Shown in pieces: positions 41,821-51,094 of a stretch of DNA of 64,000 nucleotides. Where the stretch lies: assembly GCA_025361765.1 (NCBI GenBank), contig JANYJS010000008.1, positions 1 through 64,000 on the forward strand. Reading direction: 5' to 3'. A program made the translations under genes and the position numbers. The stretch's first letter is position 1. Each line of letters opens with the position of its first letter. The notes under the pieces are model-generated. The model had not been told where the DNA came from. It ran no database searches and saw nothing but the letters and a program-made list of their open reading frames with translations. The stretch comes from Bacillota bacterium. Lineage in GTDB: Bacteria; Bacillota; Clostridia; Peptostreptococcales; Anaerovoracaceae.

Positions 41821-42924
41821 ATGGAACGAATCTATAATTTTTCAGCTGGTCCATCTATGCTTCCTTTGGAGGTCATGGAAGAGGCTGCAAAAGAACTAAC
41901 GAACTACAAAGGTTGCGGCATGTCAGTGATGGAGCTTTCCCATCGCGGAGAAGAATTCGAAGGAATTATTGCAGATGCCGAGTCAACATTAAGAGAGATT
42001 ATGGCTATTCCGGCCAATTATAAGGTGCTGTTTCTCCAAGGCGGTGCATCACTGCAGTTTTCCATGATTCCTCTGAATCTTTTCAGAGGCTCAAACAAAG
42101 CCGATTATATAATTACAGGCATGTGGGCAAAAAAAGCTGCCGCAGAAGCAAAAAAATTCGGTCACGTTCATATCGTGGCATCTTCAGAAGACAGCATGTT
42201 TTCATTTGTTCCAAATGTAGACCCTTCGGAGTTTTCAAAGGACGCTGATTATTTTCACATTACCACCAACAACACCATCTACGGTTCACGCTTCCCTTAT
42301 ATTCCCGACACTGGCAGCGTGCCTCTAGTCGCTGATATGTCCTCAAACATTCTTTCCGAGGTTATAGACGTCTCTAAATTCGGCTTGATTTATGCTGGGG
42401 CGCAAAAAAATATCGGTCCTGCAGGGCTTACAGTTGTCATCATCCGGGATGATCTGATTGGTCACGCCAGCTCCGATATACCTACCATGCTGGATTATAA
42501 GATTCACGCTGATAATAGCTCCATGTATAACACGCCTCCTACCTTTGCCATCTATATCGCTAAGCTTGTCTTTGAACATATCAAAAGACTTGGTGGCGTT
42601 GCCGAAGTACAAAAAAACAATGAGCTTAAGGCGAAAATACTCTATGAGGCCATTGACTGCAGTATGATGTTCAGCTGTCCTGTAGAAGAGCAGGATCGTT
42701 CAATCATGAACGTGGTATTTGTTACCGGCAAAGCCGAACTTGACAAAAGCTTTATTGCTGAAGCTGCTGCTCGCGGCCTTGTTAATCTGGGAGGCCACCG
42801 CTCAGTCGGCGGCATGCGCGCTAGTATTTACAACGCTATGCCTATCGAAGGCGTTACAGCACTCGTGACCTTTATGAAAGAATTTGAGGAGAAGAATCAT
42901 GTACACAATAACTGCGCTAAATAA
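41821..42924 (+). CDS. serC: Phosphoserine aminotransferase
   Basis: SerC (367 residues) is a class V PLP aminotransferase that makes phosphoserine from phosphohydroxypyruvate and glutamate. The N-terminal NFSAGPSMLP is diagnostic. LFLQGGASLQFSMIPLN and ADMSSNILSE are conserved, and the PLP lysine is in YAGAQKNIGPAGLT (about residues 190-203). The C-terminal GGHRSVGGMRASIYNAMP contains the phosphate-binding arginine. GAGGTG lies six bases before the ATG at 41821, so the 12-codon upstream extension is excluded. It overlaps serA by 26 bp. Confidence 0.96.
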   Translation: MERIYNFSAGPSMLPLEVMEEAAKELTNYKGCGMSVMELSHRGEEFEGIIADAESTLREIMAIPANYKVLFLQGGASLQFSMIPLNLFRGSNKADYIITGMWAKKAAAEAKKFGHVHIVASSEDSMFSFVPNVDPSEFSKDADYFHITTNNTIYGSRFPYIPDTGSVPLVADMSSNILSEVIDVSKFGLIYAGAQKNIGPAGLTVVIIRDDLIGHASSDIPTMLDYKIHADNSSMYNTPPTFAIYIAKLVFEHIKRLGGVAEVQKNNELKAKILYEAIDCSMMFSCPVEEQDRSIMNVVFVTGKAELDKSFIAEAAARGLVNLGGHRSVGGMRASIYNAMPIEGVTALVTFMKEFEEKNHVHNNCAK

Positions 42925-44056
42925 AATAGCCGTAATAGGCACTTCATTATTTTCCGATCAGTATGTCATGAGCGATGATGCGAGCCAGGCCGATGCCATA
43001 CTTGTGCGTAGTCAGGATATGCAGGAGATGGCTCTTTCTTCAAAACTCCTCGCAATAGGCAGAGCTGGGGCAGGTGTCAATAATATCCCCGTTGAAAAGT
43101 GTTCGGGTCTTGGCATCGTCGTGTTCAACACCCCTGGCGCCAATGCCAATGCTGTAAAGGAAATTGCCCTTGCGGGTCTTCTGCTCTCATCAAGAGATAT
43201 CGTTAGCGGCGTGACTTGGGCTAAATCCCTCACAGAAGATATCCCAAAAACTGTCGAAAGTGGTAAAAGCAAATTTTCCGGCAGCGAAATCAAAGGCAAA
43301 ACCCTTGGCGTTATTGGTCTAGGGGCTATCGGAGTTATGGTTGCTAACGCTGCTTCAGCTCTAGGCATGAAGGTCATCGGCTACGATCCTTTCATATCAG
43401 TCAAAGCGGCCCTTGATCTCTCAAGAAAAATTAATCTATCGGAGACTCTTGATATTCTTCTCGCTTCAAGCGACTATATCACGCTGCACATCCCCTATAT
43501 GAAAGAAACAAAAAACTTCATCTCAGAAGCCCAGATAAGCCTCATGAAGGATGGCGTTTGTCTGCTTAATTTCTCAAGAGATGCCATCGTCAACGAGCAG
43601 GATCTGATTAAGGCTCTTGACAGCGGCAAGGTTCATCGGTACGTGACGGATTTCCCCAACGACCAAATCACAGGCCACGGCAAAGTTATCAGCATTCCTC
43701 ATCTAGGCGCTTCAACGGAAGAATCCGAAGAAAACTGCGCCGTCATGGCTGTCGAAGAGCTGATAGATTATCTCGAAAACGGCAACATCACTAATTCCGT
43801 CAATTATCCCAACTGTTCTATGGGTGTCTGCCGCACGGCGGGAAGAATTTCCGTGCTACATAAAAACATTCCGTCCATGATCGGTCAGATCACCAGCATA
43901 ATGGCTGATAAATCCATCAATATCGGCGATATGACCAATCGAAGCAAGGGCGAATTCCAATATACCCTGCTCGACGTAGATTCAAAAGTTAGCGCTAAAG
44001 ATCTGGACGCGCTTAGAAGCATTGATGGCATCATCACAGTGCGTGTCATCAAATAG
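42899..44056 (+). CDS. serA: D-3-phosphoglycerate dehydrogenase with ACT domain
   Basis: SerA (385 residues) oxidises 3-phosphoglycerate, the first step to serine. The NAD motif is LGVIGLGAIGVMVANAA (about residues 137-153). Catalytic Arg, Glu and His lie in NFSRDAIVNEQD, DFPNDQITGHGKV and PHLGASTEESEENCA. A single C-terminal ACT domain (MIGQITSIMADKSINIGDM) may give serine feedback. GGAG seven bases before the ATG inside serC fixes the start. The serCA order is a common clostridial arrangement. The end lies one base from the convergent YihY gene. Confidence 0.95.
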   Translation: MYTITALNKIAVIGTSLFSDQYVMSDDASQADAILVRSQDMQEMALSSKLLAIGRAGAGVNNIPVEKCSGLGIVVFNTPGANANAVKEIALAGLLLSSRDIVSGVTWAKSLTEDIPKTVESGKSKFSGSEIKGKTLGVIGLGAIGVMVANAASALGMKVIGYDPFISVKAALDLSRKINLSETLDILLASSDYITLHIPYMKETKNFISEAQISLMKDGVCLLNFSRDAIVNEQDLIKALDSGKVHRYVTDFPNDQITGHGKVISIPHLGASTEESEENCAVMAVEELIDYLENGNITNSVNYPNCSMGVCRTAGRISVLHKNIPSMIGQITSIMADKSINIGDMTNRSKGEFQYTLLDVDSKVSAKDLDALRSIDGIITVRVIK

Positions 44057-44057
44057 T

Positions 44058-44885
44058 TCAGTCTACGACCTCCCGCCAGGCGATATTCAGATGAATACCT
44101 ATAACCAGTATAAACCCGACGACATAAAACCAAAAAAGCAGAAATACGATGGTAGTAAGGCTCCCATACAAAACTCCCGCGCCTCTGAACCCTACCGCAT
44201 AGGTGGAATAGATGATGGATGACCCCAGAATCATGAGCGATGAAAATACAGATCCTGGAACGACATGTCTAAATGTGAGTTTTTCTGCGGGCAAAACCAG
44301 ATAAGTATAGCTGATCATGAGAAAGAAAACCGCCAAGGCAAAGGGCCATCTCAGTATCAGCCAGAAGTTGCGCACTGTAAAAGCGATGCTGAAGGTCTGA
44401 TTGAAATAAATTGCGACAACCCTAAGAATGGATTCCCCATAAATAAGAATGATCAAGCTAAAAGTAATCATGAAAAGTGTCAGAACTACAGTTTTAGAAG
44501 CCCGGATTCTTTCATGGAAATAACTGTAGCTGATTCCGCCGTGTTCATAAGCATAATTGGAGATGCGAATCAGAGAGTACTGCCCCCTCGACGACGCCCA
44601 AACTGCCAAAAGCAAAAAAGCCAAATTCATGGAGTTTGAAGGGTGGTAGTTTAGGTAAGGCCTTAATGCCGACGCTACATCAGGAGAGGCATATTGGCCT
44701 AAAATGGTGTAAATCCAATTAATAGAAATGGAAAACACACCAAGAAACTCACCTAGGACTATGGTAAGCGGGACCATGGACAGCAGAAAGAAAAAGGCCA
44801 ATTCAGCCGGTGCTCCAGCATAATAAGGATCCCTCATTTTCCTCATAATATATAAGACCAAATGTAATGCTCTTCTACCCGTCAT
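44058..44885 (-). CDS. YihY/BrkB-family membrane protein
   Basis: A 275-residue integral membrane protein with about six helices. The N-terminal DPYYAGAPAELAFFFLLSMVPLTIVLGEFLGVF and the final FLLFWFYVVGFILVIGIHLN segment are the family hallmarks. The family was once called RNase BN in error; its role is unknown, possibly transport. It begins four bases after the rdgB stop, whose final codons contain its AGGGTG ribosome site, so it is the tail of the rph-rdgB operon. It converges with serA with a one-base gap and no terminator between them. Confidence 0.87.
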   Translation of the reverse strand: MTGRRALHLVLYIMRKMRDPYYAGAPAELAFFFLLSMVPLTIVLGEFLGVFSISINWIYTILGQYASPDVASALRPYLNYHPSNSMNLAFLLLAVWASSRGQYSLIRISNYAYEHGGISYSYFHERIRASKTVVLTLFMITFSLIILIYGESILRVVAIYFNQTFSIAFTVRNFWLILRWPFALAVFFLMISYTYLVLPAEKLTFRHVVPGSVFSSLMILGSSIIYSTYAVGFRGAGVLYGSLTTIVFLLFWFYVVGFILVIGIHLNIAWREVVD

Positions 44886-44889
44886 TTCT

Positions 44890-45486
44890 TCACCCTGCTA
44901 TTTCTCCCAATTGCAATCGTAGTTTCTGCAGAGCCAATGCTCTATGGCTGATTTGATTTTTTTCATCGCTGGTTAATTCGGCAAATGTCTTAGTAAAACC
45001 TTCCGGCACAAATAGTGGATCATACCCAAATCCGCCGTTTCCATGAGGCTCTCTTATGATATGGCCAAAACATTCTCCACGGGCGACAATTGTCCTTCCC
45101 TCAGGGTAAACCATGGTGATGACCGACACGAATTTGGCGCCTCGCTCATCTTCAGGCACGTCCTTTAGCAAATCAAGCAGCTTGGCGTTGTTCATCTGAT
45201 CCGTAGCGCCTTCCCCGGAAAATCTGGCCGATATGACCCCTGGGGCCCCAGAAAGCGCATCCACCATCAGCCCTGAATCGTCGGCGATAGAAATCCTGCC
45301 GCAAAGCTTCATGATTTCCGCGGCCTTTTTATAGGAATTCTCTTCAAAAGTCTCCCCATCCTCTGAAATCTCGACATCCGGCACGCCGGCATCGCCTCTT
45401 GACACTATTTCAAAACCGAAAAGCCTGGTAATGCTTTCTATTTCTTGTATTTTATGCTTATTTTGAGTGGCTGCTACAACAATCAT
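44890..45486 (-). CDS. rdgB: XTP/dITP diphosphatase (Ham1/RdgB family)
   Basis: The 198-residue enzyme removes non-canonical purine triphosphates such as dITP and XTP. VVAATQNKHKIQEIES is the substrate-binding N-terminus. ISIADDSGLMVDALSGAPGVISARFSG holds the catalytic aspartates. GFGYDPLFVPEG and KNQISHRALAL complete the family pattern. GGAGG lies four bases before the ATG at 45486, excluding 16 upstream codons that come from the repeat array. It follows rph, as in many Bacillota, but a 38-bp tandem repeat has expanded the gap to about 160 bp. Confidence 0.94.
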   Translation of the reverse strand: MIVVAATQNKHKIQEIESITRLFGFEIVSRGDAGVPDVEISEDGETFEENSYKKAAEIMKLCGRISIADDSGLMVDALSGAPGVISARFSGEGATDQMNNAKLLDLLKDVPEDERGAKFVSVITMVYPEGRTIVARGECFGHIIREPHGNGGFGYDPLFVPEGFTKTFAELTSDEKNQISHRALALQKLRLQLGEIAG

Positions 45487-45509
45487 ATTTCCTCCATTAG
45501 TATGAATTT

Positions 45510-45661
45510 CCGGCAATTGGCCTTTGCGCTTCAATTAAATTAAATCTCCGGCAATTGGCCTTTGCGCTTCAATTAAATTAAATCTCCGACAATTGGCCTT
45601 TGCGCTTCAATTAAATTAAATCTCCGGCAATTGGCCTTTACGCTTCGATTAAATTAAATCT
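45510..45661. repeat. 38-bp tandem repeat, four units, from the rph 3' end
   Basis: Copies starting CCGGCAATTGGCCTT begin at 45510, 45548, 45586 and 45624, with a fifth partial start at 45662 inside rph. The repeated block includes the GGAGATTTAATTTAA that encodes the last rph codons and stop on the minus strand. It has no spacers, so it is not a CRISPR array. Confidence 0.95.
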
Positions 45662-46380
45662 CCGATAATTTGCTTCTGTGCCTCCATGAGTTCCTTGCAG
45701 CCTTTTTCAGCTAAAGCAAGCATTGCCGAAAGCTCTGATGCCTTAAATGGCGCATCTTCTCCAGTTCCTTGAAGCTCAATATATTCGCCCTGATCCGTCA
45801 TCACCACATTCATATCAACTTGCGCTCTGGAATCCTCTTCATAGCAAAGGTCCAGCAATATTTCATCCGATACCTTGCCGATACTGATGGCTGACACATA
45901 GTTTTTTACAGGTATTTCAGCAATAGTTCCTGCTTCCTTGAGTTTTCTAAAGGCCTCGAGCATGGCAACGAAAGCGCCGGTTATAGATGCTGTTCGCGTT
46001 CCCCCATCTGCCTGAATCACATCACAGTCTATCCAGATTGTTCGCTCTCCCATCTTTTCCATATCAACTACAGATCGCAAAGCTCTGCCAATAAGTCTCT
46101 GTATTTCCATGGTTCTGCCGTCCACTTTTCCTCGCGTTGAATCCCGCATCTTTCTTGTGCCTGTCGATCTTGGGAGCATGCCATACTCAGCCGTAACCCA
46201 TCCTTTTCCACTGCCCCTTAGGTGCTGGGCTGTCTTTTCCTCTACCGATGCTGTACAGATGACTTTCGTCAGACCCATTTCGATCAATACCGAGCCTTCC
46301 GCATGAATCAAATAATTATTCGTCATTTTGACCGCTCTTATTTGATCCACATTTCTTCCGTCAAATCTTTGCTTGCTCAT
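45649..46380 (-). CDS. rph: Ribonuclease PH
   Basis: RNase PH (243 residues) trims tRNA 3' ends by phosphorolysis. The N-terminal [19 protein letters not shown], the phosphate-binding [22 protein letters not shown] (about residues 57-78) and [18 protein letters not shown] are intact, as is the conserved C-terminal half. Its last codons lie in a tandem repeat unit, so the stop codon has been copied several times downstream. It is the first gene of the rph-rdgB-yihY run. A short upstream region separates it from the sigma-54 activator gene, which reads in the same direction. Confidence 0.96.
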   Translation of the reverse strand: MSKQRFDGRNVDQIRAVKMTNNYLIHAEGSVLIEMGLTKVICTASVEEKTAQHLRGSGKGWVTAEYGMLPRSTGTRKMRDSTRGKVDGRTMEIQRLIGRALRSVVDMEKMGERTIWIDCDVIQADGGTRTASITGAFVAMLEAFRKLKEAGTIAEIPVKNYVSAISIGKVSDEILLDLCYEEDSRAQVDMNVVMTDQGEYIELQGTGEDAPFKASELSAMLALAEKGCKELMEAQKQIIGDLI

Positions 46381-46463
46381 TATACTTTACTCCTTATTGT
46401 TATTCATTCTTCCTTTTCATTTGTCACTCTTGCCTTTTACTTATTTCTTAAAGTTTAATCTGT

Positions 46464-48251
46464 TCAAAGAATTTTCATATCTTTAATGTTTAGCTCCCGA
46501 ATTCTCCTATACAAGGTAGACTCACTGATCTTGAGCATTCTGGCAGCTTTGATTTTTCCCTCTAAAGAGTGTCCCGTTTCAGTCAGGCACTCGGTGATCA
46601 GCTGTTTTTGATAGTGATCCAATTTTTCCTTAAACCCCAGCTTTTCATCCAACGTATCCGGCATGACTCTTTGAATTTTATCCGGAAGATTTGAAAGAGA
46701 AATGGCACTTCCGTTTTCCATGTTCACTGCATATTCTACCACATTTTCTAGCTCTCTGACATTCCCCGGCCAGTTATAACGTAGCAGGGCATGAAGGGCT
46801 TCCTGAGAAAAGCTTTTAATATTTTTCTGGAGGAGACCCGTAAATTTTTTCAGTCCATAATCCAGCAAAAGCCTCACATCGCCAGTTCTGGCTCTAAGTG
46901 GGGGTATAACTAGCGGAATGACATTCAATCTGAAAAAAAGATCTTCCCGAAATTGCTTTTGATTAATCATCTCCTCCAGGTTCTTATTGGTGGCTGCAAT
47001 AATTCTCACATCCACATCGATGGGCACGAGCCCGCCAATTCGGTCTATTTGTCTATTTTGTATGGCGTGGAGCAGCTTGACCTGAAGATGTAGGGGTAGA
47101 TCTCCGATTTCGTCAAGAAAGATTGTCCCTTTATGGGCAATTTCAAACTTCCCAGGCTTTCCGCTCTTGTCAGCCCCAGTGAAGGCTCCTTTTTCGTAGC
47201 CAAAAAGCTCGCTCTCAAGGAGCATATCTGGTATGGCGCCGCAGTTGATGGAAACAAAGGCATTGTCCGCGCGGGAGCTGGCATAATGAATGGCTCTTGC
47301 AAAGAGTTCCTTTCCTGTTCCGCTCTCACCAGTAATCAGAACCGTTGAGTCGCTGGTCGCCACCTGAAGCGCTCGTCTTTTAGCACTGATAAGCGTTTCG
47401 CTTTCCCCTATAATATCATCGAATAAAGTATTCTTGCCAACTCCGGCAATTTTATAAATTCGCTCTCTGGCATCGGAAATATCCTGAAACAGAATCATGG
47501 CGCCTTGAATTGGACTGTCCTGCTCGCCTTCAGTCATCTCGTTGATGGGTACAATGGTGGATAGAAAGCGTTTTTCCTTGCCTTTTGCCGGCCTATAGAC
47601 CACTTCCCTGTCTCTGATTGACAGGCCATTATCCAAAGTCATTTGAATGTCATCATTATCCCACACCTCAGATAATTCTCTTGTTTCGATTTTATTCCTG
47701 GGCACGCCCAATAATTCCTCACATTTGGTGTTACAAGAAACAATCCTGTTGTCCTGATCGACAGCGATCAATCCTTCGTGCATAGATTCCACTATGGCCT
47801 TTAGTTGATTGCTGTCCTGAGTCTGTGCCAGTTTGCTGGCCAGGAGTTCAGCCATTCTCTTTAAAAACAAGGTTAGGGTCTCGCAGTTTTTAGCAATCTT
47901 TTCTCTTTGGGTTTCGTTGAAAGCAACCAGCCCTATAAGCCCGATGACATAGCCTTCAAGTTTTATTGGGCAGCAAATTTCTGCCATTTCACCTTCTTCT
48001 GGCTTGTAGTCAGCATCTCCCGAAGGATCTGTACAGCTATAGTTCTCTCCTGATTTGAGCAGTTTGCTATAAATCAGGCCACAGTTCAGGTCTCCACCTT
48101 CTTCGTAGTTACCGATCTTTGAGGCATAACGGCCCGTACCACCGATAATTTTCAGTTTGTCATCGATGATTTCCGTCTCAATTTCCAGGGCCGCCGTAAT
48201 GGCAGAAGCCACCTGCATAACCGTGTCTCGAATGGTCGATAGTCCAAGCAT
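46464..48251 (-). CDS. Sigma-54-dependent transcriptional activator with GAF-like and PAS sensor domains
   Basis: A 595-residue enhancer-binding protein. Residues 1-135 are a GAF-like sensory part ([21 protein letters not shown]), and 150-265 form a PAS domain ([19 protein letters not shown]). The AAA+ domain has Walker A GESGTGKE (308-315), the sigma-54 contact GAFTGA (355-360) and Walker [12 protein letters not shown] Fis-type HTH ends the protein ([17 protein letters not shown]). It should remodel sigma-54 RNA polymerase in response to a metabolite. The divergent aminotransferase operon carries a sigma-54 promoter and is its obvious target. AGGAG lies seven bases before the ATG. The layout resembles PrdR-like regulators of amino-acid fermentation, by inference. 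Confidence 0.93.
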   Translation of the reverse strand: MLGLSTIRDTVMQVASAITAALEIETEIIDDKLKIIGGTGRYASKIGNYEEGGDLNCGLIYSKLLKSGENYSCTDPSGDADYKPEEGEMAEICCPIKLEGYVIGLIGLVAFNETQREKIAKNCETLTLFLKRMAELLASKLAQTQDSNQLKAIVESMHEGLIAVDQDNRIVSCNTKCEELLGVPRNKIETRELSEVWDNDDIQMTLDNGLSIRDREVVYRPAKGKEKRFLSTIVPINEMTEGEQDSPIQGAMILFQDISDARERIYKIAGVGKNTLFDDIIGESETLISAKRRALQVATSDSTVLITGESGTGKELFARAIHYASSRADNAFVSINCGAIPDMLLESELFGYEKGAFTGADKSGKPGKFEIAHKGTIFLDEIGDLPLHLQVKLLHAIQNRQIDRIGGLVPIDVDVRIIAATNKNLEEMINQKQFREDLFFRLNVIPLVIPPLRARTGDVRLLLDYGLKKFTGLLQKNIKSFSQEALHALLRYNWPGNVRELENVVEYAVNMENGSAISLSNLPDKIQRVMPDTLDEKLGFKEKLDHYQKQLITECLTETGHSLEGKIKAARMLKISESTLYRRIRELNIKDMKIL

Positions 48252-48311
48252 CTCTGATCTCCTGCATAATGGGGAATTTCGACTTTGCTTACCTATAAGA
48301 TTACTTTTTTG

Positions 48312-48347
48312 AAATTATAGTTGGCACTTTAGAAATTATAGTTGGCT
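48312..48347. promoter_or_regulatory. Candidate upstream activator sites (direct repeats)
   Basis: GAAATTATAGTTGGC is present twice (48312-48326 and 48333-48347) with a 21-bp period, two helical turns. It lies about 170-200 bp upstream of the sigma-54 promoter, the usual distance for enhancer sites. It could also be a chance tandem duplication like others here. Confidence 0.4.
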
Positions 48348-48515
48348 TTTACTTATCTACATTTTACCTTTTATTTTCATAATTGACAACTGTATTTCAA
48401 TAATGACAATTTTTGGGCTACCCTAATTTTTTTTAATTGGCCGCGCCTTGTGTCCCATGCATGCTAAATGCTGATATTTCAACGAAATTTATTATTATCA
48501 TCTATGCTGAGATTT

Positions 48516-48530
48516 TGGCATTACAATTGC
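48516..48530 (+). promoter_or_regulatory. Sigma-54 (-24/-12) promoter
   Basis: TGGCATTACAATTGC matches the TGGCAC-N5-TTGC consensus with the exact GG-to-GC spacing. The predicted start is near 48541, about 145 bases before the aminotransferase. An activator of the right class is encoded divergently. Between 48252 and 48515 only the direct repeats at 48312 and weaker AATTGACA-like repeats near 48381-48410 were seen. Confidence 0.85.
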
Positions 48531-48543
48531 GTATGTATATAGT

Positions 48544-48610
48544 GCTGGGTATATGAATATCTTGCTGGGTATATGAATATCTTGCTTGGTATATGAATAT
48601 CTTGCTGGAT
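48544..48610. repeat. 20-bp tandem repeat, three units, in the 5' leader
   Basis: GCTGGGTATATGAATATCTT is found at 48544, 48564 and, with one change, 48584, followed by a partial copy. It begins only a few bases after the predicted sigma-54 transcription start, so all copies are in the leader. Confidence 0.9.
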
Positions 48611-48684
48611 AAAGAACTTCTATTCCAATCCCAGATTAGAAACAAGACCATAAGCAAATTTTAAATAGTAACGGAGGATACGTC

Positions 48685-50037
48685 ATGATCAACAGAGAAA
48701 AACTCAAAGAGCAATATGCCAATGAAATGAAAATATTCGAGGAAAAGCATCCAAAGTCAAAGGAAATTTTCGAACGTGCCAAGGGAAGCTTGCTTCAGGG
48801 CGTTCCTATGAACTGGATGGTGAAATGGGCCGGCAGCTATCCTGTTTGTGTTGCCAATGCCAAAGGGGCACATTTTCAAGATGTCGATGGCAATGACTAT
48901 CTTGATTTATGTCTTGGCGATACAGGCTCTATGATTGGGCATGCACCAGAAGCTGCCGTAAAAGCCATCACTGAGTACGTTAAACAAGGCGTCACATTCA
49001 TGCTGCCAACAGAAGATGCGGCTTGGAATGGCGAAGAGCTTCAGAGAAGATTCGGCATGAAATACTGGCAGTTTGCTACAAGTGCTACAGATGCCAACAG
49101 ATTCGTACTCAGACTGGCAAGGCAGGTTACAAAAAGGCCCCTCATCGTTGCCTACAACTGGTGTTATCATGGAACCGTGGATGAAACCGTTGCTGTCATG
49201 GATGAACATACAGGAAAGACCATCGCAAAACCTGGTAATCTGGGTCCTCAAGTTGATCCCGGCTTAACCACCAGAATTATCGAATGGAATGACATTCCCG
49301 CCCTTGAAGAAGCCCTTAAAGACGGTCTGGTGGCTGCAGTGCTGGCAGAACCCGTTATGACCAATTGCGGCATCGTTCACCCTGAACCAGGTTATCATGA
49401 TGCTCTAAGGACTCTGACCAAAAAATATGGCACTCTGCTGATTATTGACGAAACTCACACCATTTGCACCGGCGTAGGCGGATGCACGAAAGCTTATAAC
49501 CTTCAGCCTGATATGGTCGTCGTCGGCAAAACCATCGCAGCCGGCATCCCTGCTGCTGCCTATGGCTTCACTGAAGAATTAGGCCAAAGAGTCGTTGCTG
49601 AGATTCCTAAAGAAGTCTGCGATATCGGCGGCATCGGCGGCACACTGGCAGCAAATGCTTTGACCATGCACGCTATGAAAGCTACCCTATCAGAAGTCCT
49701 TACCGAAGACTTTTATGCCAGAAATATTCCTCTTGCAACCAGATTCAATGAAGGCATTCAAAGTGTCATAAGCGAATTCAACCTGCCATGGAATACCACC
49801 CAGCTAGGCTGCAGGACCGAATACTGGTTTAGAAAAGAGCCAGCTAAAAATGGCGGTGAGGCCGAAGCTGCTGTCGATTTCGAACTTGATCAATACATGC
49901 ATCTTGCTTCTCTAAATAGAGGCGTTCTGATGACTCCATTCCATAACATGGCTCTCATCACCGCAGCCACTACGGAAGCAGATATTGATAGACATACAGA
50001 GATTTTCAGAGAAATCGTGAAGAATATTTTAGACTAA
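48685..50037 (+). CDS. Class III PLP-dependent aminotransferase
   Basis: A 450-residue fold-type I aminotransferase of the glutamate-1-semialdehyde mutase/omega-transaminase branch. FQDVDGNDYLDLCLGD is the N-terminal signature. YNWCYHGTVDE contributes the PLP-stacking aromatic, and LLIIDETHT the aspartate. The lysine is in MVVVGKTIAAGIPAAAYGF (about residue 275). It is not HemL: the surrounding motifs differ and no haem genes are present. The substrate is unknown; the context with dehydrogenases and sigma-54 control suggests catabolism of an amino acid or amine. AACGGAGG precedes the ATG. Confidence 0.86.
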   Translation: MINREKLKEQYANEMKIFEEKHPKSKEIFERAKGSLLQGVPMNWMVKWAGSYPVCVANAKGAHFQDVDGNDYLDLCLGDTGSMIGHAPEAAVKAITEYVKQGVTFMLPTEDAAWNGEELQRRFGMKYWQFATSATDANRFVLRLARQVTKRPLIVAYNWCYHGTVDETVAVMDEHTGKTIAKPGNLGPQVDPGLTTRIIEWNDIPALEEALKDGLVAAVLAEPVMTNCGIVHPEPGYHDALRTLTKKYGTLLIIDETHTICTGVGGCTKAYNLQPDMVVVGKTIAAGIPAAAYGFTEELGQRVVAEIPKEVCDIGGIGGTLAANALTMHAMKATLSEVLTEDFYARNIPLATRFNEGIQSVISEFNLPWNTTQLGCRTEYWFRKEPAKNGGEAEAAVDFELDQYMHLASLNRGVLMTPFHNMALITAATTEADIDRHTEIFREIVKNILD

Positions 50038-50094
50038 TTCAGACCATCTGCAGAAATCGCGAAGAATATTTTAGACTAATTCAAACCATCTGCT
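50011..50094. repeat. 42-bp tandem duplication of the aminotransferase 3' end
   Basis: GAAATCGTGAAGAATATTTT and the following 22 bases, including the stop TAA, are repeated at 50053 with three differences. The second copy is non-coding. A TTATGAGA/TCTCATAA hairpin follows at 50109-50142. Confidence 0.92.
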
Positions 50095-50173
50095 GGTTTT
50101 GGGTTGTTTATGAGACGGGCGCTACTACTGTCTCTTCTCATAAGCAATCCTTTTTTCTTTTAAAGGAGTATAC

Positions 50174-50971
50174 ATGCATCAATTTATGAATTTTAAGGAT
50201 CAGGTATGTCTGATCACCGGTGCTGGAAGCGCTGCTGGCATTGGTTTCGCCACTGCCGAAATACTAGGCAGCCTAGGTGCCAAAGTTGCATTAGTGGCTA
50301 CCACAAAACGGATTTATGAAAGAGCCTCTGAACTTCAAATAAAAGGTATATCTGCAAAAGGCTACATTGCCGATCTAATGAATAGAGATCAGGTATCTAA
50401 GGTCGTGTCTGATGTGCTGGCCAATTTTGGCAAAATTGATGTTCTGATTAATAATGCGGGCATGGCTCAGGTTGGGCAGGAAGAGGATTTTACGGCTTTT
50501 GCAGACCTCAGCGATGAGTCGTGGGACATCTCAATAGACAGAAACCTAACCCTCTGTTTCAATGTCACAAGAAAAGTGCTGCCTCATATGATCAGCAGCA
50601 ATTATGGCCGCATAGTGAATGTGTCTTCTGTCACCGGGCCGGTTGTCAGCAATCCTGGGGAAGCTGCCTACAGCGCGGCCAAAGCGGCGGTCATCGGTAT
50701 GAGCCGCTCCATCGCTATTGAAGTCGCCAAAAATAATATTATGATCAACAATGTGCTTCCTGGCTGGATTGCAACCGCTTCTCAGACAGAATCCGAAGCC
50801 GCCGGCGGTCTTAACACGCCTGTTGGCAGAGGCGGATCATCAAGGGAAGTGGCGAATATGATTGTATTTTTGGCATCAGAAGAAGCCTCTTATATCACAG
50901 GCCAGGCTTTCATTGTAGATGGTGGGAATACCATACAGGAATACAAAGGACCATCAGAATATTATTATTAG
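50174..50971 (+). CDS. Short-chain dehydrogenase/reductase (FabG-like)
   Basis: A classical SDR of 265 residues. The cofactor motif is TGAGSAAGIGFA (about residues 14-25), then LINNAGMAQVG. The catalytic Ser, Tyr and Lys are in VNVSSVTGP and AYSAAKAAVIGMS. The C-terminal SEEASYITGQAFIVDGGN is typical. NAD or NADP choice is not clear. As second gene of the sigma-54 operon, it probably reduces or oxidises a product of the aminotransferase reaction, such as a hydroxy/keto pair. AAAGGAG lies six bases before the ATG. Confidence 0.9.
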   Translation: MHQFMNFKDQVCLITGAGSAAGIGFATAEILGSLGAKVALVATTKRIYERASELQIKGISAKGYIADLMNRDQVSKVVSDVLANFGKIDVLINNAGMAQVGQEEDFTAFADLSDESWDISIDRNLTLCFNVTRKVLPHMISSNYGRIVNVSSVTGPVVSNPGEAAYSAAKAAVIGMSRSIAIEVAKNNIMINNVLPGWIATASQTESEAAGGLNTPVGRGGSSREVANMIVFLASEEASYITGQAFIVDGGNTIQEYKGPSEYYY

Positions 50972-50980
50972 GAGGTCGTT

Positions 50981-51094
50981 ATGGAGATGTCATGTTTTTC
51001 ATTGAAAGATAAGGTCGCCATCGTCACTCGTGGCGGATTAAAGGCTGGACCAAGCAATCAAATGGTTGAAAACATCCTTAAAAGCCTAGCTTAA
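50981..51094 (+). pseudogene. SDR N-terminal remnant
   Basis: A 37-codon frame with GGAGG upstream begins MEMSCFSLKDKVAIVTRGG, the first strand of another short-chain dehydrogenase. It then jumps to KAGPSNQMVENILKSLA and stops. Almost the whole Rossmann domain is deleted, and the TGGG cofactor motif is altered to TRGG. It shows that the operon once carried a second dehydrogenase. The frame overlaps the convergent AIR-synthase-like gene by nine bases. Confidence 0.65.

Noticed and set aside
45510-45661. Array considered as CRISPR
   Set aside because: The units are directly adjacent without variable spacers, and no cas genes are present.
48685-50037. Naming the aminotransferase hemL
   Set aside because: It shares the fold, but motifs around the lysine and substrate site differ, and the operon is catabolic in style.
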